From Bacillota bacterium (GTDB lineage Bacteria; Bacillota_E; Sulfobacillia; Sulfobacillales; Sulfobacillaceae): a stretch of DNA of 5,117 nucleotides. Below, piece by piece: positions 1 through 5,092 of this stretch. The DNA lies in NCBI GenBank assembly GCA_021802375.1, contig JAKAAL010000411.1, forward strand, positions 1 through 5,117, written 5' to 3'. Below the pieces are notes generated by a model. That model did not search any database. It was not told the DNA's origin and saw nothing but the letters and a program-made list of their open reading frames with translations. How positions within the stretch are numbered: the stretch's first letter is position 1; each line of letters starts with the position of its first letter. The position numbers were made by a program, and so were the translations under genes.

Positions 1-246
1 GGATCCGGGGAGCGTCGCGGCAATCGCAACGCGGCCTGGTCCCTGCAGGCTGGTCCAGAACCAAGGACCGCCTCCTAGCGAGCGTTTCACGGCTCCCCAT
101 AGCCCGCCGTGTTGCATCGCGCTGGTCTGCATGTGAACACTGGGTTCCATCCACGCCGTTTTGCCGGCCTCGACCACAATGCGGTCATGGGAATCGAGTT
201 GGATATTGAGGACGTTAAACGGAGTGCCCGTAATCGTGTGTTGCAT
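1..246 (-). CDS. AIM24-family (TIGR00266-like) protein, N-terminal 82 residues, cut by window edge
   Basis: The minus-strand frame from ATG at 246 stays open to position 1, giving 82 residues without a stop. The pattern matches the bacterial AIM24/TIGR00266 family. An early hydrophobic strand (FNVLNIQLD, residues 10-18) is followed by VVEAGKTAWMEPSVHMQTS (24-42), where the family has 'pGamvymdp.v.m.t'. Next come a Gly-rich GGLWGAVKRSLGGGPWFW (47-64), where it has 'GG...kR.l.Ges.f', and GPGRVAIAATLPG (69-81). Family members are about 220-260 aa beta-rich proteins with no settled biochemical role; the eukaryotic member is a mitochondrial inner-membrane protein. An SD AAAGGA (263-258) lies 11 nt from the ATG, which is long. 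The gene follows the flagellin-like gene by 30 bp with no terminator, so co-transcription is likely. The family call rests on remembered motif pattern, and the C-terminal two thirds are outside the window. Confidence 0.72.
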   Translation of the reverse strand, partial: MQHTITGTPFNVLNIQLDSHDRIVVEAGKTAWMEPSVHMQTSAMQHGGLWGAVKRSLGGGPWFWTSLQGPGRVAIAATLPGS

Positions 247-252
247 CGTCGT

Positions 253-268
253 GAAAGTCCTTTCTTTC
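253..268 (-). promoter_or_regulatory. SD in a small hairpin loop ahead of the AIM24-like gene
   Basis: On the minus strand GAAAG, AAAGGA and CTTTC follow each other, so a 5-bp stem could present the SD AAAGGA as a 6-nt loop. The 11-nt gap from SD to ATG (246) includes one arm of the stem, and folding would shorten the effective distance. The perfect palindrome GCCTTAAGGC (274-283) just upstream spans the flagellin-like stop codon. The hairpin is weak (three A-T and two G-C pairs) and its effect is inferred only. Confidence 0.25.
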
Positions 269-276
269 GCACGGCC

Positions 277-1695
277 TTAAGGCAACGTGCTCGACGGGAT
301 CGCGTGGGTGGTGATGTGACCCAGCGTGGTCGCCACGGCCTGGGTCATGGCGCGCGTTTGGACGAGAAGGTGCAGACTCGTTCGGCTGAGCAACTGCGTA
401 CGGGCCAGGGTTTGAGTGGCCGTGCCGATATTCACGTCTTGCAGGGTCGCTTGGGACGCCGTAAGCTGTACTTGCGCCGTCTGTAAACTTTGGATTACGC
501 TTTGCGCTTGGCCGAGGACGCCCCCGACCGTCGATTCCCATGTGCCCAAGGTCCCGAGATCGGCCATGACCGCATGATGCAGGGCCGCCGCCACCGAAGG
601 CGTGAATGCCGGAGGCGGGCCCGTGTGGGAACCGTTCCACTGCGCCGCAAACCGGGTTAGCGTGGTCAGGGCGAACGGACTCATGGTGGTGTCTAACGGA
701 AGAGGAATGCGCAGGTTGCCTACGGCGAAGGCCGTGGAATGCGCGGCGGTAATCTGCCACGTCGGGCCATTGTAGTGTTCCGCGACGGTTCGCGCTAAGA
801 CACCTGGGGTACCGGAAGGACGAATCGGAGGCAGTCGAAACTGGATCGACGTGCTGGCGGTTAACGCTTCGTTGTAGATCGTGATTTGAAGGTGTTGTCC
901 CGCGTACGCAATCAAGTATGGCGCTTGGGGACTTGTCGCATAGGCGTCTCCGTAGCCGCCGCCAAAGCCGCCGATGTCGATTGCGGTAGAGGTCCACTGG
1001 TGCCGGAAATCTTGCGTGACAAAGCTGGAACCGCCCCTTACGGCAAGGTTGCTGGGCGTGGACCGGTCGTTGAGAAAATATTGGGGGATACGGCCGTCGA
1101 TGCTATATCCCGCCGTGATGGTCGAAGGCTGGGGAAAGCCGGTCCCGTGAATCACCATCCCCAACAACACATTCTCGAGCGGAAAGGTTGAAGGCTGATC
1201 GGCCGTCCAGGCCATCGCAGCCTGATCGTAGTGATCGAGGGTGATGGACGTGACGTGGGGCGCTGTGGAGCCCATGCGCGTTTGCGTGAAGGCTGGAGCA
1301 AACACAGGTTGACCGTTCACGGTGACCGTTTGGGTCATCGCGGTCAGTTGCTGCAAGAGAGCCGTGACGTGAGCACTCAGGGCTGCGGTTTCAACGGCCG
1401 GCGCGGGCGTACTCGCTTGGACGGCCAATTGATCGAGCTGGTCCAGCACGGTGCCAAAGGCGTGATAGGCTCCCAACACGGTGGTCAGTTGATCGACCGT
1501 GGTGTGGGTGTTTTGCAGTTCGCGGCTGAGTACACCCAACTGTCCGCCCATTTGCGTGGCCATCATGGCTTGTGCCGGCGACTCCGTGGCCGTGATGCCC
1601 GACGCCAGCGCTCCGTCGGTGCGGGCGAGCGTCCCAGCGCTCACGTGCCAGGCATCGAGAAGACGGGCGGTGCCAACGGCATCGGCAAGGTACAT
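277..1695 (-). CDS. Flagellin-like protein (472 aa) with atypical central domain
   Basis: Both ends match the flagellin coiled-coil domains. LASGITATESPAQAMMATQM (residues 30-49) aligns with 'LSSGlrI.sA.DdpAglaisekm'. LDQLDQLAVQAS (84-95) matches 'l.rm.eLavQa.n', and TVTVNGQPVF (123-132) matches the 'tt.fNGq.ll' end of the N-terminal D1 region. At the C terminus, LQDVNIGTATQTLARTQLL (418-436) matches 'i.DvD.A.e...l...qil', followed by a D0-like helix to about 460. Residues about 145-335 are a Gly/Thr-rich, probably beta-rich insert containing DIGGFGGGYGD (240-250) where D2/D3 would lie. There is no Cys and no signal peptide, as usual for flagellins. Twelve residues follow the point where flagellins normally end. 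ATG 1695 is chosen because GAGGTG sits 6 nt upstream; GTG 1704 is part of that SD. Flagellins form filaments exported by the flagellar type III system. No other flagellar gene is visible here. FlgL is a less likely alternative. Confidence 0.78.
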   Translation of the reverse strand: MYLADAVGTARLLDAWHVSAGTLARTDGALASGITATESPAQAMMATQMGGQLGVLSRELQNTHTTVDQLTTVLGAYHAFGTVLDQLDQLAVQASTPAPAVETAALSAHVTALLQQLTAMTQTVTVNGQPVFAPAFTQTRMGSTAPHVTSITLDHYDQAAMAWTADQPSTFPLENVLLGMVIHGTGFPQPSTITAGYSIDGRIPQYFLNDRSTPSNLAVRGGSSFVTQDFRHQWTSTAIDIGGFGGGYGDAYATSPQAPYLIAYAGQHLQITIYNEALTASTSIQFRLPPIRPSGTPGVLARTVAEHYNGPTWQITAAHSTAFAVGNLRIPLPLDTTMSPFALTTLTRFAAQWNGSHTGPPPAFTPSVAAALHHAVMADLGTLGTWESTVGGVLGQAQSVIQSLQTAQVQLTASQATLQDVNIGTATQTLARTQLLSRTSLHLLVQTRAMTQAVATTLGHITTHAIPSSTLP

Positions 1696-1700
1696 GATCG

Positions 1701-1784
1701 TCACCTCGTGATATGGATGGGGGATGGGGGATACGCGGGATTTTTGGGAAAGCTCGTGGCGGCACGTTTCGGAGTGATGGGCAT
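1701..1784 (-). CDS. Candidate 27-aa basic, Pro-rich mini-protein or leader peptide
   Basis: The gap between the 262-aa gene and the flagellin-like gene is almost exactly filled by one short frame. Its ATG (1784-1782) directly abuts the upstream TAG (1787-1785). Its TGA (1703-1701) lies inside the SD of the flagellin-like gene, so GAGGTGACGATCATG holds the stop, the SD and the next start. A possible SD (GAGGA) lies about 7 nt before the ATG. The product starts MPITPKRAATSF and ends PPSPIHITR, with 7 prolines and no acidic residue. This stop-to-start geometry is typical of translational coupling. Such a short frame can arise by chance, so the call is tentative. No family is recognised. Confidence 0.35.
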   Translation of the reverse strand: MPITPKRAATSFPKNPAYPPSPIHITR

Positions 1785-2573
1785 CTAGTCGTCCTCGTCG
1801 ATATTTTGCGTATCCGCAGCCGTGGCGAGTGCGGGATCGGCATAGGGGGTACTTAGCCCAAGATCGCGCATCACGGCGATTACCGTGTTCAGGTCGAATA
1901 CCGGTCGCATATCGTGCTGATCCCAGTCATCCGGATCTTCTTCGACAGTCGATGGTGAAACGGCATCGAGCAGCGCGTCGAGCAAATCCGGATGCAACCG
2001 ATGCGCGTGCTCCCACGAAGCAATCGTGAGGGTTTGACGATGATGCCCGTTAATGGGAAGGCCCAGATCATCCCAAGCGATGATCGGATCATGGTGGTGG
2101 AGATCGCTCAACGCGGGTTCGGGATCGGTGCCTAATTCTACGTGATAAGAGCCGTACCATCGTGATGAAGGAAGAACGCGCCAGGTGCCTTGGCGACGAA
2201 CCGACCAGACGACTTGGGCGATGGCCAGTTCCTGGTAAAACTCCTCAGGAGATACCTGTGGTATCGCAGCACTCCGTAGTTCGATCGGCGAAGGCTGAAA
2301 AGACGGCCACGGGAGCACGGCGTACCACCAGCGTTTTGACCCAGGATCCTCCCGCACCAAGAGCAGGCGTGCTGCCTGTTGTGCGGACGACTGTGCATCG
2401 CGAGTCCACTGGCACACGCAGCGTTCGGTGGATCCTTCCTGTTGCAAACAGGCATTGAGTTGCAACAAGGGAGACTCCGCATCGCTCGGCTGGGACAGTT
2501 GCGTAGGCCAATCAATCTGGGCGAGTGCCGTTTTCCAGATAGGAGGCATGGATTCGCGGGCCGTGTTATCCAA
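1785..2573 (-). CDS. Hypothetical protein (262 aa), Trp-rich with acidic C-terminus
   Basis: I do not recognise a family. The frame is chosen for its length and its start: TTG at 2573 has AAGGAG (2587-2582) with 8-nt spacing, whereas the internal ATG at 2549 has no SD. The protein is soluble-looking, with no signal peptide or membrane segment. It has many Trp residues (including KRWWYAVLPWP, 80-90), a His cluster HHHD (159-162), and a helical stretch HPDLLDALLDAV (194-205). Two acidic patches follow (EEDPDD, 211-216, and the terminal DEDD). The acidic tail could suit a protein- or DNA-mimic interaction role, but this is only a possibility. It lies between a helicase remnant and a flagellin-like gene, all co-directional, so it is probably part of the same transcript. 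The 3x9-bp repeat is in its 5' leader. Confidence 0.6.
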   Translation of the reverse strand: MDNTARESMPPIWKTALAQIDWPTQLSQPSDAESPLLQLNACLQQEGSTERCVCQWTRDAQSSAQQAARLLLVREDPGSKRWWYAVLPWPSFQPSPIELRSAAIPQVSPEEFYQELAIAQVVWSVRRQGTWRVLPSSRWYGSYHVELGTDPEPALSDLHHHDPIIAWDDLGLPINGHHRQTLTIASWEHAHRLHPDLLDALLDAVSPSTVEEDPDDWDQHDMRPVFDLNTVIAVMRDLGLSTPYADPALATAADTQNIDEDD

Positions 2574-2581
2574 GGAATTTT

Positions 2582-2587
2582 CTCCTT
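2582..2587 (-). promoter_or_regulatory. SD that fixes a TTG start at 2573
   Basis: AAGGAG on the minus strand sits 8 nt before TTG (2573-2571). It is the best SD upstream of this gene and decides in favour of the rare start over the internal ATG at 2549, which has no SD. Confidence 0.6.
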
Positions 2588-2604
2588 TTCTATTTCGACG
2601 GACT

Positions 2605-2632
2605 GTTCTATCCGTTCTATCCGTTCTATCCG
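2605..2632. repeat. Three perfect tandem copies of a 9-bp unit
   Basis: On the plus strand the unit TTCTATCCG occurs head to tail at 2606-2614, 2615-2623 and 2624-2632. A degenerate match, TTCTATTTCG, lies closer to the gene (2588-2597). The array is in the gap between the helicase remnant and the 262-aa gene, 32-60 nt upstream of the latter's TTG start, so it lies in its leader or promoter area. It could be a regulator-binding array, a slippage-prone repeat that changes leader length, or neutral. Confidence 0.85.
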
Positions 2633-2677
2633 TGGGTATCTAACGCCTCATACCTTACCAATGTACGTCCGTGGGGA

Positions 2678-3772
2678 CTAGAGATCCAGCGAATGGTTTT
2701 TTTGCGTTATCGGGGCATGAGAAAACTCGGCCTTAAGGTGGCGGAACCAAACGGTCATACTTCGGTGCCATGCTTCCGGCAATTGGTCCGGGCCGTCGCA
2801 AATTTGAGATGTGCGGCGGTAATGAGTAACCGATCCAGGAGAAGCTTGAATGGTGAAATCACGTTGGCCGGATTGAGCGATCGTTCGAGAAAACACGTTG
2901 CCGGCACGAGAATTCCGAGGGTTGCCAAGGACATACAAGGCGTGCTCCGCCGCGCTGACGGCAATCCAACGGTCAGCGCGGGTGGGGCGGATCAAGGTCC
3001 AGGTTTGCCGATGAGACTGGGCAGTAGATGGGTTCAGCACAATGACCGGCAAGACAGCCAATGGAGCATCTGGAGTCGGGTTCATCCGCCATGCGTGGGG
3101 ATGGCCTACTAGCCATTGGGCTTCTGCGGCGGTGAACACGTGGGGATCTAGAGGTCCTTTTCCCATCTCTTGGATAGCGCGCTGCTGGGCCGTTGTGGCA
3201 GGCTGATAGTCTCTTCGCCAGCGATAGGTCACCGACTCTTCGGTTCCCAACACGTGCCGAAACCAGGCTTGGCGCACGAACTGCCATTCGGCTAGCGCGT
3301 GTTGATGCGTCTGAATGACGTGATGCGCCCTTGCTTTGGTCGCGGGCAATTGGTCGATAGGACAGCCCCACGCTTTCAGGTAAGCTTGCTGTTTGGGAGT
3401 GATGGGATGGGCAACTCTGCTAGATGGCTCAAGGGGTGAAGACGACAGCGTGTTCGGAATGGTCGGAGCCGCCGAAAGCGCCCGCAGATCGGGGGGCGAA
3501 GTCCATTGCTTGAGGCGCTTGTCGTCTTGTTGAATCGAGGGCAATGGCGTATCGTGCTGTAGGATTTCCAGCGTGGGATTAGCCGGCAGTGTGGGCTCGG
3601 CAAGTAAAGGCGATGGAGTTTCGAAATGATGAAGGCGTTTGGGTGGACAGTGCAACAACGATTGGGTCGTGGCCAGACGTTGCTGCGTGCTTTGCCCGGC
3701 AAAATCGAAGACGAGGCAATCGGATTTTCCGGATGCGAGACGACTTCCTCGTCCGAGCATTTGCGCTAGCAA
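2678..3772 (-). CDS. C-terminal fragment of a superfamily 2 (DEAD/DEAH, type III restriction-like) helicase
   Basis: The frame is open from 3847 to the TAG at 2678. It begins in the last helicase motif: ARPTQS just upstream of the assigned TTG, then QMLGRGSR (residues 4-11) and GKSDCLVFDFAG (15-26). This matches 'RPT.S..l..Qm.GRG.R...GK.dclv.DfaG' of phage and bacterial SF2 helicases, where the QxxGRxxR arginines contact ATP. After a Pro/Ser-rich linker (about 40-120) comes ITPKQQAYLKAWGCP (124-138), a small 'TpkQ..yLk..G' helical module often attached to such helicases. The rest (about 165-364) is unrecognised. Motifs I-V, including the Walker A and DExH boxes, are absent from the window, so the product cannot be an ATPase by itself. 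TTG 3772 has no proper SD and is nominal. The frame is otherwise intact over 364 codons. It is either a recent 5' truncation or a reused C-terminal domain. Confidence 0.65.
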   Translation of the reverse strand: MLAQMLGRGSRLASGKSDCLVFDFAGQSTQQRLATTQSLLHCPPKRLHHFETPSPLLAEPTLPANPTLEILQHDTPLPSIQQDDKRLKQWTSPPDLRALSAAPTIPNTLSSSPLEPSSRVAHPITPKQQAYLKAWGCPIDQLPATKARAHHVIQTHQHALAEWQFVRQAWFRHVLGTEESVTYRWRRDYQPATTAQQRAIQEMGKGPLDPHVFTAAEAQWLVGHPHAWRMNPTPDAPLAVLPVIVLNPSTAQSHRQTWTLIRPTRADRWIAVSAAEHALYVLGNPRNSRAGNVFSRTIAQSGQRDFTIQASPGSVTHYRRTSQICDGPDQLPEAWHRSMTVWFRHLKAEFSHAPITQKNHSLDL

Positions 3773-3795
3773 ACCTAAGCTTTGTGTAGGACGCG

Positions 3796-3889
3796 CACGA
3801 CCACTTGGCCCTCCAACCCAGACGGCATTCCGTCCGCTGTCTGGGTTTCACCCCAGGACGGCGAATCTTGCGGACATGCTTTCTTTCAT
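3796..3889 (-). pseudogene. Broken 5' extension of the helicase gene: SD and ATG with in-frame TGA, possible frameshift
   Basis: The minus strand has AGGAG, 6 nt, then ATG at 3889, in the same frame as the helicase fragment. After 13 codons (MKESMSARFAVLG) a TGA (3850-3848) interrupts it. A second frame, open from 3885 to 3796, ends in GMPSGLEGQVVV, which resembles the strand leading to 'vvvaRPT.S' in SF2 helicases. Adding one G next to 3796 would join it to ARPTQS in the main frame. So this segment may hold decayed motif-V-region sequence, or a fresh start captured by rearrangement. Both readings are inference. Confidence 0.35.
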
Positions 3890-3895
3890 CTCAAT

Positions 3896-3900
3896 CTCCT
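3896..3900 (-). promoter_or_regulatory. Well-formed SD ahead of ATG 3889
   Basis: AGGAG lies 6 nt before ATG 3889 on the minus strand, with textbook spacing. The short frame it serves stops after 13 codons but is in phase with the helicase fragment. It could supply ribosomes for a leader peptide. Confidence 0.4.
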
Positions 3901-4046
3901 GACTCCGTCTATTGACCGATTCGCACGATTCGGGTATCCTGAGTCGTGGATGCCGATGCCACCGAAGGATATGCGAGACCGCAAGCGAGGAATTCCTTCG
4001 ATGCCCCAAGGCCATCCGTCGGGCTTTAGGAAGCCGTTGAACACCT

Positions 4047-4067
4047 CAACACCGAAATGCGGTGTTG
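4047..4067. repeat. Perfect 8-bp hairpin with 5-nt loop
   Basis: CAACACCG, loop AAATG, then CGGTGTTG. The stem is perfect and no T-run follows on either strand, so a Rho-independent terminator is unlikely. Confidence 0.75.
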
Positions 4068-4150
4068 CTCCTGCGTGGCTTGGAGGTCGGCCGCGTATGG
4101 TACCCAAAGACCCGGCGCTGTCCACCATCTCTCGGTCTTTGACAATTGAG

Positions 4151-4188
4151 CTTTCAGGGCCATGTGTCGTCGCATGGGGGCCTGAAAG
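4151..4188. repeat. Two-part 38-nt stem-loop
   Basis: The outer stem is CTTTCAGG (4151-4158) with CCTGAAAG (4181-4188). A 1x3 internal loop follows, then the inner stem CCATG (4160-4164) with CATGG (4173-4177), extended on the plus strand by U-G and G-C pairs to a UCGU tetraloop. No T-run follows. Confidence 0.7.
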
Positions 4189-4363
4189 ACGCGCGCGATG
4201 TGCTGGGTCAGCTTCGCCACCCTAGGTTTCCCGCCTGGGCTGGTCGCTAATACCCTGATTGCCCGAGCCCATCCTGCCTTCCCCGTCATCCTGAATGCGT
4301 CCGGTCTCGCCGCTCCTCAGCTTGGATTCTGTGGGCGCAGGGCCATGGCGGGTGCTTGCCTTT

Positions 4364-4407
4364 CCCCGTTTCCCGTTTCCCTTTTCCCCCCTGGGCAACC
4401 CCACCCC
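4364..4407 (-). other. G-quadruplex motif on the minus strand
   Basis: Plus-strand C-blocks lie at 4364-4367, 4372-4374, 4379-4381, 4386-4391, 4399-4402 and 4404-4407. On the minus strand this reads as six G-runs of 3-6, four of them separated by uniform 4-nt loops (AAAA, AAAC, AAAC). That meets the usual G3+N1-7 rule. The motif lies 118-161 nt before the rusA ATG, on the non-coding strand relative to rusA. Confidence 0.7.
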
Positions 4408-4509
4408 GTGCTGCGGCACGGCCACGACGGCAAGAGAGGCCGGATCAGCCACCGGCTCCCACACATCGCCTCATTTGCGTGAAAAAATGTGCTTAGCATT
4501 GTCGTGTCG

Positions 4510-4515
4510 AAAGGA
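4510..4515 (+). promoter_or_regulatory. SD that fixes the rusA start at 4525
   Basis: AAAGGA lies 9 nt before ATG 4525. The frame is open further up to an ATG at 4489, but that one has no SD and would add 12 residues ahead of the conserved N-terminal strand. Confidence 0.55.
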
Positions 4516-4524
4516 TCGTCCGCC

Positions 4525-4989
4525 ATGATGGTTCCCCGATTGATTCTTCCGCTCCCTCCCAGCGATAATCATTCGCATCAAATCACGGCCCGTTGGGACC
4601 GCGATGCCGTGCAAGCCGCGGTGATCACGCAAGGCCCCATGCCGAAAGCCCAAATCCACCGCCATCGCACTGCGGCCACGAAGGCGTATATGGAGGCAGC
4701 GGGGTGGAGCGCGAAAGTCTGGATGCGTCACCGCGGGTGGGAGCTCCCGCCTCCGCACACCAAAGTGCGCTTGTATTATTGGGTGTTTTGGCCGGATGCC
4801 CGCCGTCGTGATCCCGCCAATCTTCTCAAAATCCTCCACGACAGCCTCAAAGGCATTGTGGTTCCCGACGACAACCAACTGCTCCCCTGGGCGATGGATT
4901 ATCAGATCGATCGACAGCGACCGCGTATAGAAGTCCAATTGCGCCGGTTGGAATCGAAGCGCTCAACGGCCGTTCGGGCGGTCCCGTAA
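4525..4989 (+). CDS. rusA: RusA-family Holliday junction resolvase (154 aa)
   Basis: RusA enzymes are small homodimeric, Mg-dependent endonucleases that cut four-way DNA junctions during recombination and phage DNA processing. The N terminus RLILPLPPSDNH (residues 5-16) matches the family's 'l.lp.pPS.N' strand. The catalytic region WPDARRRDPANLLKILHDSL (89-108) followed by GIVVPDDNQL (110-119) matches 'rrD.dN..K...Dal.gv...DD.qi'. By comparison with E. coli RusA (Asp70, Asp72, Asp91), the metal ligands should be Asp96, residue 98 and the Asp115/Asp116 pair. Residue 98 is Ala, so the second acidic residue of the usual DxDN is missing; Asp91 or Asp106 might compensate. The length is slightly above the usual 120-140 aa. 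It is divergent from the minus-strand block, and such genes are typical of phage and integrated elements. Loss of activity is possible. Confidence 0.82.
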   Translation: MMVPRLILPLPPSDNHSHQITARWDRDAVQAAVITQGPMPKAQIHRHRTAATKAYMEAAGWSAKVWMRHRGWELPPPHTKVRLYYWVFWPDARRRDPANLLKILHDSLKGIVVPDDNQLLPWAMDYQIDRQRPRIEVQLRRLESKRSTAVRAVP

Positions 4990-5092
4990 CATTTCGAATT
5001 CCTTCTCTAAATTGGGTGCGTCCCCACCGATTTCTCATCATTTCCCGCATACGCACATTCCCAAGGCTCGATGAGCAAGGGGGGTATGGTTC

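Larger units (their letters stand above)
3924..4217. other. Gene-free segment dense in stem-loops (candidate structured RNA or element remnant)
   Basis: No open frame here resembles a protein. Successive inverted repeats are: 3924-3948 (11 bp, 3-nt loop, two G-U on plus); 3960-4003 (10 bp on minus with one G-U, holding an inner TGCG/CGCA hairpin); 4022-4035 (GGCTT/AAGCC); 4047-4067 (CAACACCG/CGGTGTTG, 5-nt loop); 4072-4097 (8 bp, two G-U on plus); 4105-4141 (CAAAGACC/GGTCTTTG); 4151-4188 (two-part stem); and 4195-4217 (GCGA/TCGC around GCTG/CAGC). None has a U-tract, so they are not simple terminators. Wobble pairs favour plus for some stems and minus for others, leaving the strand open. The segment lies between the helicase remnant and rusA. 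A ribozyme, a mobile-element guide RNA or a replication region are all possible and none is shown. Confidence 0.45.
4218..4524. other. Upstream region of rusA, no gene recognised
   Basis: I find no coding frame with family signal here. It holds TGGGCT/AGCCCA arms (4236-4241 and 4266-4271), a run of C-blocks at 4364-4407, and a perfect 6-bp hairpin CCGTGC-TGCG-GCACGG (4406-4421). It must contain the rusA promoter unless transcription comes from further upstream, but no convincing -35/-10 pair is visible. Confidence 0.5.

Noticed and set aside
1..6. GGATCC at the first base, also near 2343 and 2429
   Set aside because: These are ordinary BamHI-type hexamers. At most the first reflects how the source DNA was cut, and it shows no biological feature.
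215..997. 260-codon open frame on the minus strand inside the flagellin-like gene
   Set aside because: It overlaps the flagellin-like frame almost wholly, is Arg/Pro/His-rich as expected of an out-of-frame reading of GC-rich DNA, and shows no motif.
1702..1704. GTG start for the flagellin-like gene
   Set aside because: The GTG lies within the SD GAGGTG that serves the ATG at 1695 with good spacing.
1231..1788. 185-codon plus-strand open frame
   Set aside because: It is antisense to the flagellin-like gene, Gly/Arg-rich with no family signal, and has no supporting start context.
4139..4144. TTGACA, a perfect -35 box
   Set aside because: No acceptable -10 hexamer lies 16-18 bp downstream (ATGTGT or CATGTG), and the bases are part of hairpin arms.
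3782..4225. 147-codon plus-strand open frame across the stem-loop region
   Set aside because: Its composition is low in aliphatic residues and rich in Pro, Arg and Ser, no motif is seen, and it spans unrelated regions (helicase remnant and hairpins).
4026..4289. 87-codon minus-strand open frame in the intergenic region
   Set aside because: No SD of note and no recognisable family. The sequence is better explained by the hairpins it contains.
4406..4421. Hairpin CCGTGC-TGCG-GCACGG as a transcription terminator
   Set aside because: No T-run follows on either strand and no gene ends just before it.
4489..4524. Upstream ATG start for rusA
   Set aside because: No SD, and the added 12 residues precede the conserved N-terminal strand. 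ATG 4525 has AAAGGA at 9 nt.
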